Positions 8,503 through 21,097 of a stretch of DNA of 64,000 nucleotides are shown in pieces. How positions within the stretch are numbered: position 1 is the stretch's first letter; each line of letters begins with the position of its first letter. The DNA comes from Mesorhizobium loti (GTDB lineage Bacteria > Pseudomonadota > Alphaproteobacteria > Rhizobiales > Rhizobiaceae): NCBI GenBank assembly GCA_002356515.1, contig AP017605.1, positions 2,852,001 to 2,916,000 on the forward strand, in the 5' to 3' direction. The notes beneath the pieces were generated by a model, which did not search any database, had not been told where the DNA came from, and saw nothing but the letters and a program-made list of their open reading frames with translations. The position numbers and the translations under genes were made by a program.

Positions 8503-9953
8503 CGCGGCAATACCGACGATCCCATCAGCGCCTCGTCGATCGAGCGTGCCGCCTGGCGGCCTTCGCGGATCGCCCAGACGACCAGCGACTGGCCACGGCG
8601 CACATCGCCCGCCGCATAGAGCCGGTCGACGCTGGTCTTGTAGTCACGGTCATTGGCCTCGACATTCCGGGAGCGGCGGCTGTCGGTGGTGATTTTCATC
8701 TCACCCTCGAGTTCCTTCGCCACGCCCACCGCCGCCGGTCCGGCAAAGCCGATGGCGATGAAGGCGAGATCGGCGCGGATGACGAATTCGGTGCCGGCGA
8801 TCGGCTTGCGCTTCTCGTCGACCTCGCAGCACTTGACGCCGGTCAGCTGGCCGTCCTCGCCGATGAATTCGAGCGTCGCCACCTGGAATTCACGCTCGGC
8901 GCCTTCGGCCTGCGAGGACGAGGTGCGCATCTTGGTCGCCCAGTAGGGCCAGACGGCGAGCTTGTCTTCCTTCTCGGGCGGCTGCGGGCGGATGTCGAGT
9001 TGGGTGACGCGCACCGCACCTTGGCGGAAGGCGGTGCCGACGCAGTCGGAGGCGGTATCGCCGCCGCCGACGACGACAACATGCTGCCCGCCGGCGATGA
9101 TCGGATGCGACGGCCACGCCACCGACTGGATCGGCTCGCCGCCGACGCGGCGGTTCTGCTGCACCAGATAAGGCATGGCGTCATGCACGCCACCGAGATC
9201 GTCGCCCGGAATGTTGGCCGCGCGCGGTGTTTCCGAGCCGCCGCAATAGAGCACGGCATCATGTTCGGCGAGCAGTTCGGTGACGGGCTTGTCGACACCG
9301 ACATTGACGCCGCAGTGGAAGCTCACGCCCTCGCCCTGCATTTGTTCGATGCGGCGGTCGATATAGTGCTTCTCGATCTTGAAGTCGGGAATGCCATAGC
9401 GCATCAACCCGCCCGGGCGGCTTTCGCGCTCGTAGACATGGACGTCGTGGCCGGCGCGGCCGAGCTGCTGGGCGGCCGCCATGCCGGCCGGGCCGGAGCC
9501 GATGATGGCGACCCGCTTGCCGGTCTTCTTCTCCGGCGGATAGGGCCGGATATGGCCGGTCTCATAGGCCTTGTCGGCGATTGCCTGTTCCACGGTCTTG
9601 ATGGCGACCGGAATGTCCTCGAGGTTCAGCGTGCAGGCTTCCTCGCAGGGCGCGGGACAGATGCGGCCGGTGAACTCCGGGAAATTGTTGGTCGAATGCA
9701 GGTTGCGGATCGCGTTGTCCCAGTCCCTGTTGTAGACGAGGTCGTTCCAGTCGGGGATCTGGTTGTGGATCGGGCAGCCTGTCGGCCCGTGACAGAACGG
9801 AATGCCGCAATCCATGCAGCGCGCGGCCTGTTTCTCGACCTCCTTGTCCGACATCGGCAGCGTGAACTCACGGAAATGCCGGATGCGGTCGGAGGCCGGC
9901 TGGTACTTGTGCACCTGCCGGTCGATTTCGAGAAAGCCTGTTACCTTGCCCAT
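8499..9953 (-). CDS. gltD: Glutamate synthase small (beta) subunit, FAD/NADPH
   Basis: 484 residues from the ATG at 9951-9953 ([10 protein letters not shown], the usual family start; an upstream in-frame ATG adds 14 atypical residues). The N-terminal Fe-S region contains [19 protein letters not shown] and later [12 protein letters not shown]-binding ([18 protein letters not shown], about 150) and NADPH-binding ([13 protein letters not shown]) Rossmann motifs follow. The subunit passes electrons from NADPH to GltB for glutamate synthesis. It lies 142 bp downstream of gltB on the same strand. Its stop overlaps the stop of the convergent DUF459 gene by 4 bp (TTAA). Confidence 0.96.
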   Translation of the reverse strand: MGKVTGFLEIDRQVHKYQPASDRIRHFREFTLPMSDKEVEKQAARCMDCGIPFCHGPTGCPIHNQIPDWNDLVYNRDWDNAIRNLHSTNNFPEFTGRICPAPCEEACTLNLEDIPVAIKTVEQAIADKAYETGHIRPYPPEKKTGKRVAIIGSGPAGMAAAQQLGRAGHDVHVYERESRPGGLMRYGIPDFKIEKHYIDRRIEQMQGEGVSFHCGVNVGVDKPVTELLAEHDAVLYCGGSETPRAANIPGDDLGGVHDAMPYLVQQNRRVGGEPIQSVAWPSHPIIAGGQHVVVVGGGDTASDCVGTAFRQGAVRVTQLDIRPQPPEKEDKLAVWPYWATKMRTSSSQAEGAEREFQVATLEFIGEDGQLTGVKCCEVDEKRKPIAGTEFVIRADLAFIAIGFAGPAAVGVAKELEGEMKITTDSRRSRNVEANDRDYKTSVDRLYAAGDVRRGQSLVVWAIREGRQAARSIDEALMGSSVLPR

Positions 9954-10095
9954 AGTCCAGTTCCTGCTGTCCAGATGGTGCGGTTTTCGCCGCACCCGTT
10001 AACCTCTTGAGGCGGCCATGGCAACCTTGCGCCCGAGGTCAAACTGTCGATGAAGGAGGCCGGGAAGCCTGGGCTCCCCGGCGATTCTCACAAAA

Positions 10096-14841
<4,746 letters not shown>

Positions 14842-15355
14842 TGTCCTGTCCTCCATTCCCAGCCCTTCAGGCGCTGGCCAGTTCTTCGGTCGCTAATTTG
14901 CCTCGGCAAGCGCTTGGCTCACCCTGATCCTTGCGGCACGTCTTTTCGAAATCCTTGCCGAACCAGGCGGCTTTCCGCATGGTTCGCGTCTGGTATCGTA
15001 CAGGCCAGAGTCTGGCCGTCCACCTGTCGCTCGCAGCAACAGCCGGAGAGGCCAATATGTTACGCCAATCCAGCCTGTTTTGTGCGACAAAATAAGACAG
15101 CACTACTGTCCTAAATTTTTATGGCAGAATTCCCCGACGCATACAAGACCGATTCACAAAAAACTTGGGCTTTCCGCGACATAAAATTACGTGAAGTTGA
15201 GGGAAAACGTAAGCTTCAGTCGCCGATCCCTTAGCGCTGAGTTGATTGGCTTCAACGGTTTTCCGGCTTCTGGCCCCTTGCGGTTGGGGCGTGAAACCGG
15301 TCAACTCCGCGCCGATTTCCCCAGAACCCGACTTCCCCAAGACATAGGCAGATGC
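14842..15355. promoter_or_regulatory. gltB-threonine aldolase intergenic region with candidate operators
   Basis: 514 bp without a convincing gene, between divergent genes. It holds a perfect inverted repeat TTTTGT-GCG-ACAAAA (15078-15092), GACAG-CACTA-CTGTC (15096-15110) immediately beside it, and GGCCAGA-G-TCTGGCC near 15003-15017. The A/T-rich stretch 15075-15195 is the most promoter-like part. Which regulator binds is not known. The frame that runs open from 15191 into the aldolase has no family-like residues before 15356 and is treated as leader. Confidence 0.4.
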
Positions 15356-16408
15356 ATGTTCTTCGCTTCCGACAATTGGGCAGGCGCCCATCCCAATATC
15401 GTTGCCGGCCTGTCGGCCGCGGCCGGCGGCTTTGCCACCGCCTATGGCGACAGCGCACTCGACCAGGCGGTTTACCGGCGCTTCAGTGAGATTTTCGAAC
15501 GCGAGGTCGCGGTCTTCTTCGTGGCGACCGGCACCGCCGCCAACGCGCTGTCATTGACCACCTTCAACAAGCCCGGCGGCATCTCCTTTGCCCACCGCGA
15601 ATCGCATGTCATCGAAGACGAGTGCGGTGCGCCTGAATATTTTTCCGGCGGCGCGCGCTTGCATGCCGTCGACGGTGCCCTGGGCAAGATCGACCCGCAC
15701 AATCTGGAACGGGCCATTGGCCGCTTCGCGCCCGAAATCGTCCACTGGGGACGGCCGATGGCGGTCTCGATCACCCAGTCGACCGAGGTCGGCACCATCT
15801 ACGGCCTGAAAGAGATCGAGACGATTTCGGCCATCGCCAAACAGCATTCGGTGCCGCTGCACATGGATGGCGCCCGCTTTGCCAATGCGCTGGCGGCGCT
15901 CGACACGACACCGGCCGAAATGACCTGGAAACGCGGTGTCGACATCCTGTCCTTCGGCGGCACCAAAAATGGCTGCTGGTGCGCCGAGGCGATCGTGCTG
16001 TTCGATCTCGACCGCGCCAAGGAATTGACCTTTCTGCGCAAGCGCGCCGCCCAGCTGTTTTCGAAGTCGCGCTTTGTCGCCGCACAGTTCGAAGCCTATT
16101 TCAAGGACGGTCAGTGGCTCGACACCGCGCGCCACGCCAACGCCATGGCCGCCCGCCTCGCGGCGGCGATCGAGGATTCGGCGCACGCGAAGCTGGCCTG
16201 GCTGCCGCAGGCCAACGAAGTGTTCGCCGTGATCAAGAAGACGGAAGCCGAGAGGCTGCAGGCGGCGGGCGCTGCCTTCTACGACTGGCACAAGCCGCAC
16301 GGCTTTGACGGCCATATCGGCGAGGAGGAACTGCTCTACCGCTTCGTCACCAGCTTCGCGACGTCAGCCGAGGAAGTCGACCGCTTTGGCCAGCTGATCG
16401 CCGGATAG
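15356..16408 (+). CDS. Low-specificity L-threonine aldolase (PLP-dependent)
   Basis: 350 residues from the ATG at 15356 (MFFASDNWAGAHPNI, where family homology begins; an open frame extends 55 codons further upstream). It is a beta-eliminating-lyase fold enzyme with PLP lysine in SFGGTKNGCW (Lys204) and the substrate region HMDGARFANA. It cleaves threonine or allo-threonine to glycine and acetaldehyde in the cytoplasm, or runs in reverse. It ends just before a strong bidirectional terminator shared with hsp20. No operon partner. Ribosome site is weak (GGCAGATGC). Confidence 0.9.
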   Translation: MFFASDNWAGAHPNIVAGLSAAAGGFATAYGDSALDQAVYRRFSEIFEREVAVFFVATGTAANALSLTTFNKPGGISFAHRESHVIEDECGAPEYFSGGARLHAVDGALGKIDPHNLERAIGRFAPEIVHWGRPMAVSITQSTEVGTIYGLKEIETISAIAKQHSVPLHMDGARFANALAALDTTPAEMTWKRGVDILSFGGTKNGCWCAEAIVLFDLDRAKELTFLRKRAAQLFSKSRFVAAQFEAYFKDGQWLDTARHANAMAARLAAAIEDSAHAKLAWLPQANEVFAVIKKTEAERLQAAGAAFYDWHKPHGFDGHIGEEELLYRFVTSFATSAEEVDRFGQLIAG

Positions 16409-16424
16409 TCGGTCCCCGAGCAAC

Positions 16425-16456
16425 AAAAAAGCGGCGCCTTTCGGCGCCGCTTTCGT
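16425..16456. terminator. Bidirectional intrinsic terminator
   Basis: An 8-bp perfect GC stem GCGGCGCC (16431-16438) and GGCGCCGC (16443-16450) with loop TTTC. It is preceded by AAAAAA (16425-16430) and followed by TTT, so it can terminate both the threonine aldolase on the plus strand and hsp20 on the minus strand. Confidence 0.88.
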
Positions 16457-16489
16457 CTCGGGAGGAGACGCTTCTATTCCTAGGCTACA

Positions 16490-16957
16490 TTACGCAGCGT
16501 TCTTGGCCTCGATCTGCTTGGCCTTGGCCGGAGCCGACGTGATCGCGATCTTGCGCGGCTTCAACTCCTCGGGAATGTTGCGCTTGAGGTCGACGAAGAG
16601 CAGGCCGTTCTTCAGCGCGGCGCCGACGACTTCAACGTGGTCGGCAAGCTGGAAGCGGCGCTCGAAGGCCCTGGAGGCAATGCCGCGATACAGCAGCTCA
16701 GAGCCTTCGCCGGTGCCCTCGTCCTTGCGCTCACCCTTCACGGTCAGCACATTGCGGTGGGCTTCGATCGAGATTTCCTCGTCCGAGAAGCCGGCGACCG
16801 CCATGGAGATCCGGTAGGAATCCTCACCGGTGCGCTCGATATTGTAGGGCGGATAGGTCTGCGCGCCATCGGGCTGCGCTAGCGAATCCAGCATGGTGAA
16901 AAGACGGTCGAAGCCGACGGTCGAACGGTAAAGCGGGGAAAAATCAACGTGACGCAT
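16490..16957 (-). CDS. Small heat-shock protein, Hsp20/alpha-crystallin (IbpA type)
   Basis: 155 residues from the ATG at 16955-16957 (MRHVDFSPLYRSTVGFDRLF, the canonical class A rhizobial sHsp start). The alpha-crystallin domain spans about 38-130, with GVASRAFERRF-like segment IASRAFERRFQLADHVEV and an IPEE tail (IPEELKPRKI). It is a cytoplasmic ATP-independent holdase that keeps unfolded proteins soluble for DnaK/ClpB. The ribosome site AGGAG is sequestered by a ROSE-type hairpin and a heat-shock sigma promoter lies upstream. The open frame continues into that promoter, but those codons are upstream of the likely transcript start and are not coding. Confidence 0.94.
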   Translation of the reverse strand: MRHVDFSPLYRSTVGFDRLFTMLDSLAQPDGAQTYPPYNIERTGEDSYRISMAVAGFSDEEISIEAHRNVLTVKGERKDEGTGEGSELLYRGIASRAFERRFQLADHVEVVGAALKNGLLFVDLKRNIPEELKPRKIAITSAPAKAKQIEAKNAA

Positions 16958-17055
16958 GAGGTGTTCTCCTGTTGAGCAACATGGTTTGCGTATGGTCGGT
17001 GCGAAACCCATAAGCGGCGTTTCGGCAGGACCAGCGGCCCCGACATTGGCGACCG
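16958..17055 (-). ncRNA. ROSE-type RNA thermometer in hsp20 leader
   Basis: In the hsp20 leader the sequence TTGCT-CAAC-AGGAG (minus strand, 16979 down to 16966) forms the hallmark ROSE hairpin: UUGCU pairs with the Shine-Dalgarno AGGAG through a central G-G mismatch. A second stem, CGAAAC...GTTTCG, lies upstream in the leader near 17005-17030. Known ROSE elements in rhizobial small heat-shock mRNAs melt on warming to free the ribosome site. The 5' boundary is inferred from the promoter position. Confidence 0.82.
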
Positions 17056-17061
17056 CATTCC

Positions 17062-17092
17062 ACATTTGGGGAGCGCCTGAATGCATTTCAAG
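17062..17092 (-). promoter_or_regulatory. RpoH (sigma-32) type heat-shock promoter for hsp20
   Basis: On the minus strand, -35 CTTGAAA (17092-17086) and -10 region CCCCAAATGT (17071-17062) are separated by 14 bp. This closely matches the sigma-32 consensus CTTGAAA-N(13-17)-CCCCATNT. It places the transcript start near 17055, giving a leader of about 97 nt that contains the ROSE hairpin. Confidence 0.8.
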
Positions 17093-17440
17093 ATTTCGCC
17101 GGACGGTAAAAAACCGTGCCGCCTGCCCCCTTGATGAACGGCAGATGAACCGGACCTTCGGCGCGCGTTCAGACGGCTGCCGCTAGAGTGACCCCAAGAT
17201 CAAGGATTGGCGGCGCTGGATTTTGCAGAGGCGCCGCAACGAGGCCGAACCGGGTGTTAACGTCCCTTCCTCCCGGATCGACAGGGGCCGGAAGCACGCC
17301 TTCGAGCGGCTTCCGGCCTTCCCCGTTACGGTCCCGGCATAAGCCGGATTTGCTTTGCTTTTGATGCGTTGGCGTCTATCACCTTGACGAGGCCAGCCGC
17401 GACAGGCTGGCACCCGAAGACGCCGAGCACAAAGCGCCGC
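17093..17440. other. Intergenic region hsp20 to hydrolase, with a strong hairpin
   Basis: About 350 bp with no convincing gene. The one clear structure is a 10-bp perfect stem GGCCGGAAGC (17286-17295) and GCTTCCGGCC (17309-17318) with a 13-nt loop, followed by TTCCCC. It has no T-run, so it looks like a structural repeat or RNA element, not a classical terminator. The frame open from 17369 into the hydrolase lacks family homology. Confidence 0.6.
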
Positions 17441-18418
17441 ATGACGGACCTTCTCCACGACACGCCGCTTTTCCACGAAACCGAGGGCAATCCGCGACCG
17501 GAAAACGCCACCGGCGGCTTTTTCATCACGCGCGACCGCAAGAAGATCCGCTATGGCCTGTTCGCGGCGGCGACACGTCCGATGCGGGGCACCGTGGTGC
17601 TGCTGTCCGGCCGCAACGAGTGCATCGAGAAATATTTCGAAACCATCCGCGACCTTGCCGCCCGCGGCTTTGGCGTCGCCACGCTCGACTGGCGCGGCCA
17701 GGGCGATTCCGACCGGTTGATCCGCGACCGCCAACGCGGCTATGTCCGCTCCTTCCGCGACTACACCGCTGACCTCGAGCAGTTCTTCGAGGAGATCGTG
17801 CTGCCCGATTGCCGCGGACCGTATTACATCCTCGCCCATTCAGCCGGGGCGGTGATCGCGCTTCTTGCCGCGCCATCGATGGTGAACCGCGTGCGCCGCA
17901 TGGTGCTGATCGCGCCATTCCTGACCCTGCCGGACCTGCCGGTCTCGATCACGACAGTCCGCCGCGTCTGTTCGGTTTTCTGCGCTTTAGGGCTGGGCCG
18001 GCTCTATGCCGCCTGGGGTCCACGGCCCAGACACACGCTGCCTTTCGAAGCCAACAAGGTGACGTCGGATCCGCAGCGCTATCGCCGCAACACACGCATC
18101 TACGAAGAGTATCCGCAAATGGCGCTTGGCGGGCCGACCATCCGCTGGCTGCAGGCGGCGGCGAAGGCGTCGGAAGCGGTCAGCGACCCCGACTTCATGG
18201 CTCGGATACAGGTGCCGCTGCTCATCATCGCCGCTGGCGCCGACCAGGTCGTCTCGACCAGGGCGGTCGAGGCCTACGCCAGAAGCCTGAGACTCGGCTC
18301 GCTGCTGATGATCGACGGCTCCAAGCATGAAATCCTGCAGGAGGTCGACCTCTACCGCGAACAATTGCTCGCTGCCTTCGATGCCTTCATCCCTGGCTCT
18401 GACGACCCGACGGCCTGA
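17441..18418 (+). CDS. Alpha/beta hydrolase, lysophospholipase-like (PldB/monoacylglycerol lipase type)
   Basis: 325 residues from ATG 17441 (MTDLLHDTPLFHETEGNP). Serine hydrolase fold with oxyanion-side segment VVLLSGRNECIEKYFE, VATLDWRGQGDSDR, the nucleophile elbow AHSAG (Ser134), and the late His in GSKHEILQE with an acid in AAGADQVVS. The length and the phrase RGQGDS fit the lysophospholipase/monoacylglycerol lipase group. It probably acts on lipid esters at the inner face of the membrane; there is no signal peptide. Monocistronic as far as can be seen. The substrate is not determinable from sequence. Confidence 0.85.
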   Translation: MTDLLHDTPLFHETEGNPRPENATGGFFITRDRKKIRYGLFAAATRPMRGTVVLLSGRNECIEKYFETIRDLAARGFGVATLDWRGQGDSDRLIRDRQRGYVRSFRDYTADLEQFFEEIVLPDCRGPYYILAHSAGAVIALLAAPSMVNRVRRMVLIAPFLTLPDLPVSITTVRRVCSVFCALGLGRLYAAWGPRPRHTLPFEANKVTSDPQRYRRNTRIYEEYPQMALGGPTIRWLQAAAKASEAVSDPDFMARIQVPLLIIAAGADQVVSTRAVEAYARSLRLGSLLMIDGSKHEILQEVDLYREQLLAAFDAFIPGSDDPTA

Positions 18419-18583
18419 CCGGCGCCGCAGTCCCATCGCGGGCGGGCATAGCTGACACACCGTTGTCAGGATGATCGGCCAGCCGCTCCTCGCGGCAGGC
18501 AAACCGCTAAAGATTCTGACAGCCCACCCCGCCCCGAAATGCTCATCTCAATGCGTCGAATTGAACGCCATGGAGACGAGATC

Positions 18584-18739
18584 ATGACCGAGAAAACCTG
18601 CGCCGCCTGCGATTGCCAGCTGGATGCCAATCCGATCCGCGTCAAGGTCGGCGGCAAGACCGTCGAGGTCTGCTGCGAGGAATGCGCGACGGCGCTGAAC
18701 GAGGCCGGCGCCTCGGCGTCCGGCGTGAGCGAGGATTGA
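18584..18739 (+). CDS. Very small cysteine-rich protein, likely metal-binding (TRASH-like)
   Basis: 51 residues from ATG 18584 (MTEKTCAACDCQL). Six cysteines occur in CAACDC near the N-terminus and VCCEEC in the middle, a spacing that suggests a single zinc- or copper-binding knuckle of the TRASH/YHS sort. An upstream in-frame ATG at 18539 would add 15 residues without cysteines. It lies 3 bp before a DUF1127 gene, so the two are likely co-transcribed. The function is unknown; metal sensing or trafficking is a guess from the cysteine pattern. Confidence 0.72.
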   Translation: MTEKTCAACDCQLDANPIRVKVGGKTVEVCCEECATALNEAGASASGVSED

Positions 18740-18742
18740 GCC

Positions 18743-18988
18743 ATGCGTACCGATCATGCAGCGGCACAACGCCTGGCTGGACAGGTTCCGGCGCCGCCAG
18801 CCCGCACCCAAACCAGCCTGCAGGCCTTGCACGCCCAATGCATCGCGGTGGCGAGATGGCTCACCCGCCAGATGGAGAAGCGCCGAAGCCGGCTCGCCTT
18901 GCTGGAAATGACCGACGAACAGCTCAAGGACATCGGTCTGTCACGCGGCCAGGCCTATTCGGAATTCAGGCGCCGCTCGTGGGATTGA
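18743..18988 (+). CDS. DUF1127 small protein
   Basis: 81 residues. The C-terminal 45 match DUF1127: basic helix RQMEKRRSRLALLEMTDEQL followed by KDIGLSRGQAYSEFRRRSW, ending in the typical aromatic. DUF1127 proteins are short Arg-rich proteins of alphaproteobacteria; some bind RNA and affect small-RNA turnover or phosphate and stress physiology. The start is ATG 3 bp after the stop of the Cys-rich gene. The N-terminal 35 residues are not conserved in type. Confidence 0.85.
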   Translation: MRTDHAAAQRLAGQVPAPPARTQTSLQALHAQCIAVARWLTRQMEKRRSRLALLEMTDEQLKDIGLSRGQAYSEFRRRSWD

Positions 18989-19093
18989 GGGACGTCCTTC
19001 GAGAAGTCTCCTGACAGGATTGGGCAGGCCGTTTGCATAGAGTGCCCATCGCAATTCCGGGATCATTCCGACGCGAGGGAAAACGCAACGGCC

Positions 19094-19924
19094 ATGTCGC
19101 AATTCAGGGTGCAGCTCCTTCTGGACACCGGCGTCGTCAAGGTGCGGGACGTCGTCTGCAGCGGCGAATGCCGGCACAGGAGCGAAGAGGAATGCACTGC
19201 AACCACGCATCTGGTGTTTCCCTATCGCGGCGTCTTCGTACGCCATGTCGGCCGCAATGACGCCGTGGCGGAAGCCAATCAGTTGCTGTTCTTCAACGAG
19301 GCCGAGGGCTACCAGGTCAGCCATCCCATTGAGGGCGGCGATGCCTGCCTCGACCTCGTCGTCGAGGAAGGCCAGTTGCGGGAACTGGCGCCGAAGGAGC
19401 AGTTGCGTTCTGGCGGCGTCCTGGCGTTTCGCCGCCAGCGCCGGCGCATCGATCCGCGTGCGCAGGCGCTGGTGGCACTGCTGCGCCACAGTCTGAGCCG
19501 CAATGTCGCCGAAACGCTGGAGGCCGAGACGCTGGCGCTAACCCTGGTGCGGCGCTCCCTCGGCGAGCGCACCTCGCATGTCGCGGGCGCCAGCCCCGGC
19601 CGGCAAAAGCTGGTCGACCGCGCCAAGCTCGTGCTGGCGTCGGACCTGTCGCGGCGCTGGACGCTGGCCGAGATTGCCGCAGAGGTCGGCGTCTCGCCTG
19701 TCTACCTGACGCAAATGTTCCAGCAGGTCGAGGCCATGCCGCTCTATCGCTACCATCTGCGCCTGCGGCTGGCGCGCGCGCTCGACCTGCTTGGCCGCTA
19801 CGACAATCTGACCACTCTGGGCATGGATCTCGGCTTTTCCAGCCACAGCCATTTCAGTGCGTCGTTCAAGCAGGTGTATGGCCGTACGCCGGCGGAGTTC
19901 CAGCGCTCGATCAAGCCACGCTGA
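19094..19924 (+). CDS. AraC family transcriptional regulator
   Basis: 276 residues. N-terminal effector domain of cupin type (about 1-120; LVFPYRGVFVRHVGRNDAVAE) and a C-terminal double helix-turn-helix (about 175-276) with WTLAEIAAEVGVSPVYLTQM and LTTLGMDLGFSSHSHFSASF. It is a DNA-binding regulator of unknown target and ligand. ATG start after GAGGGAAAACGCAACGGCC. It converges on the HisN-type gene. An inverted repeat TGAAGCA-AC-TGCTTCA overlaps its stop codon (19922-19937). Confidence 0.88.
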   Translation: MSQFRVQLLLDTGVVKVRDVVCSGECRHRSEEECTATTHLVFPYRGVFVRHVGRNDAVAEANQLLFFNEAEGYQVSHPIEGGDACLDLVVEEGQLRELAPKEQLRSGGVLAFRRQRRRIDPRAQALVALLRHSLSRNVAETLEAETLALTLVRRSLGERTSHVAGASPGRQKLVDRAKLVLASDLSRRWTLAEIAAEVGVSPVYLTQMFQQVEAMPLYRYHLRLRLARALDLLGRYDNLTTLGMDLGFSSHSHFSASFKQVYGRTPAEFQRSIKPR

Positions 19925-19954
19925 AGCAACTGCTTCAAAGACAGCGCGGAGATA

Positions 19955-20743
19955 TCAGCCGCGCAGGGCAGCCATGGCGGCCGCGTGAAGCTCCGGCGTC
20001 GCCGCCGCCAGCACATCGCCGCCCTTTTCCGCCGGCCCGCCATCGAAGGTGGTGACAACACCGCCCGCCTTCTCGATGATCGGGATCAGCGCGACGATGT
20101 CATAGGGCTTCAGGCCGGGATCGGCGACGATGTCGACGCTTCCCGAGGCGATCATGGCGAAGGCATAGCAATCGGCACCGTAGCGGGCGAGCTGGACTTG
20201 CTTTTCGAACGCGTCATAGCGCGTGCGCGCCTCGCCCTTGTACAGCGCCGGCGTGGTGGTGAACAGTGTCGCCTCATCGAGCCTGGTTGTCTTGCGGGTC
20301 GAAAGCTTGCGCGGGCCGCCCGGCCCCTCATAGTGCGAGCCCGAGGCGTTGGCGTAGAACAGTTCGCCGGTGAAAGGCTGCGCCATCATGCCGGCGACCG
20401 CGTCGCCATCAACCGTCAGCCCGACCAGCGTCCCCCACACCGGCAGGCCGGAGATAAAGGCACGCGTGCCGTCGATCGGGTCGATCACCCAGACATGCCG
20501 GCTGGAGATGTTTTCGCTGCCATGCTCCTCGCCGAGAATGCCATGGTCGGGATACTGCGCCGATATCAGCGCCCGGATGGCGCGCTCGGTCTCGCGGTCG
20601 GCTTCGGTGACCGGGTCGAAACTGCCCTTTTCCTTGTTGGCCACGGCACCCTGGGCGCGAAAGCGCGGCAAGGTCTCGGCCGCTGCCGCTTGCGCGATGC
20701 GGCGCATGAAATCGATGCTGATGTCCAACTGATTCTCCCGCAT
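19955..20743 (-). CDS. hisN: Inositol-monophosphatase-family phosphatase, HisN-type histidinol phosphatase
   Basis: 262 residues with the metal-binding IMPase motifs: DPVTEADRETERAIR with GILGEEHG (about 65-75), DPIDGTRAFISGLPVWG (about 88-104) and YDIVALIPIIEKAGG. The Arg-Ala-Phe after DGT and the Pro-Val-Trp are typical of the histidinol-phosphate phosphatase branch, against the NFVHG of inositol phosphatases. It would remove phosphate from histidinol phosphate in histidine synthesis. ATG start at 20741-20743. A small-RNA gene lies just upstream on the other strand. The exact substrate is inferred from the motif. Confidence 0.8.
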   Translation of the reverse strand: MRENQLDISIDFMRRIAQAAAAETLPRFRAQGAVANKEKGSFDPVTEADRETERAIRALISAQYPDHGILGEEHGSENISSRHVWVIDPIDGTRAFISGLPVWGTLVGLTVDGDAVAGMMAQPFTGELFYANASGSHYEGPGGPRKLSTRKTTRLDEATLFTTTPALYKGEARTRYDAFEKQVQLARYGADCYAFAMIASGSVDIVADPGLKPYDIVALIPIIEKAGGVVTTFDGGPAEKGGDVLAAATPELHAAAMAALRG

Positions 20744-20932
20744 TGCCGAATGCCCAACCGGGCTCTGCCGACACTTTCCCGCGAAAACAAGCCTGTTTAT
20801 CGATTTATTCGTCGCGACAGCTGTTGCCCAAATGTCACATCAACGTCATCGAAACGCAATTTCCACATCACTCTGAATTAAAAAAGCCTGAAGGTCGCTT
20901 GACATTTGTGCACCGCACAATACCCTCAATCT
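20744..20932 (+). promoter_or_regulatory. Intergenic region with promoter of the mmgR-like RNA
   Basis: Upstream of the small RNA a TTGACA box (20899-20904) is followed 16 bp later by TACCCT (20921-20926), predicting a start at about 20933. The sequence between is TTTGTGCACCGCACAA, which contains TTGTGC...GCACAA, a partial dyad that could be a regulator site. The stretch 20800-20895 is A/T-richer than the surroundings and also holds the hisN promoter on the opposite strand. No gene is seen here. Confidence 0.6.
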
Positions 20933-21017
20933 CGGACAGGTTTTCCTGTCCATGCCCTCCTTGGGCGTTTCCTCCCTAGACTTCGACCGTATCGTGCAAA
21001 CGATGCGGTCTTTTTTT
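20933..21017 (+). ncRNA. mmgR: mmgR/alpha-r8-like trans-acting small RNA
   Basis: About 85 nt. Hairpin 1 is GGACAGG-TTTT-CCTGTCC (20934-20951); hairpin 2 is GCCC-TCCTT-GGGC (20954-20966); then the unpaired TTTCCTCCCT (20968-20977); then an intrinsic terminator GACCGTATCG-TGCAAA-CGATGCGGTC with seven Ts (20985-21017). The TTTCCTCCCT box between hairpin 2 and the terminator is the feature I know as conserved in the MmgR (alpha-r8, Rfam suhB) family, an Hfq-bound RNA of rhizobia linked to polyhydroxybutyrate control. The neighbouring IMPase-family gene also fits the family's usual setting. Family membership is from memory of that motif. Confidence 0.8.
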
Positions 21018-21032
21018 CGCCTTGCGGCTCCA

Positions 21033-21080
21033 ATGCATGTCGCCCAAAAGTGTTTAGCGGTTTGGGACAACGACATGCAT
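21033..21080. repeat. Palindromic intergenic repeat (type II)
   Basis: Arms ATGCATGTCG (21033-21042) and CGACATGCAT (21071-21080) enclose CCCAAAAGTG...CGGTTTGGGA. It is closely related to the element at 35394-35441 and more distantly to the one at 945-993. It lies between the small-RNA terminator and the stop of the N-formylglutamate amidohydrolase gene. Confidence 0.8.
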
Positions 21081-21097
21081 GAAAACAAGCCGCGATT

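Noticed and set aside
16958-17086. N-terminal extension of Hsp20 up to the longest open frame
   Set aside because: It would start within the heat-shock promoter and overlap the ROSE leader; family members start at MRHVDFSP.
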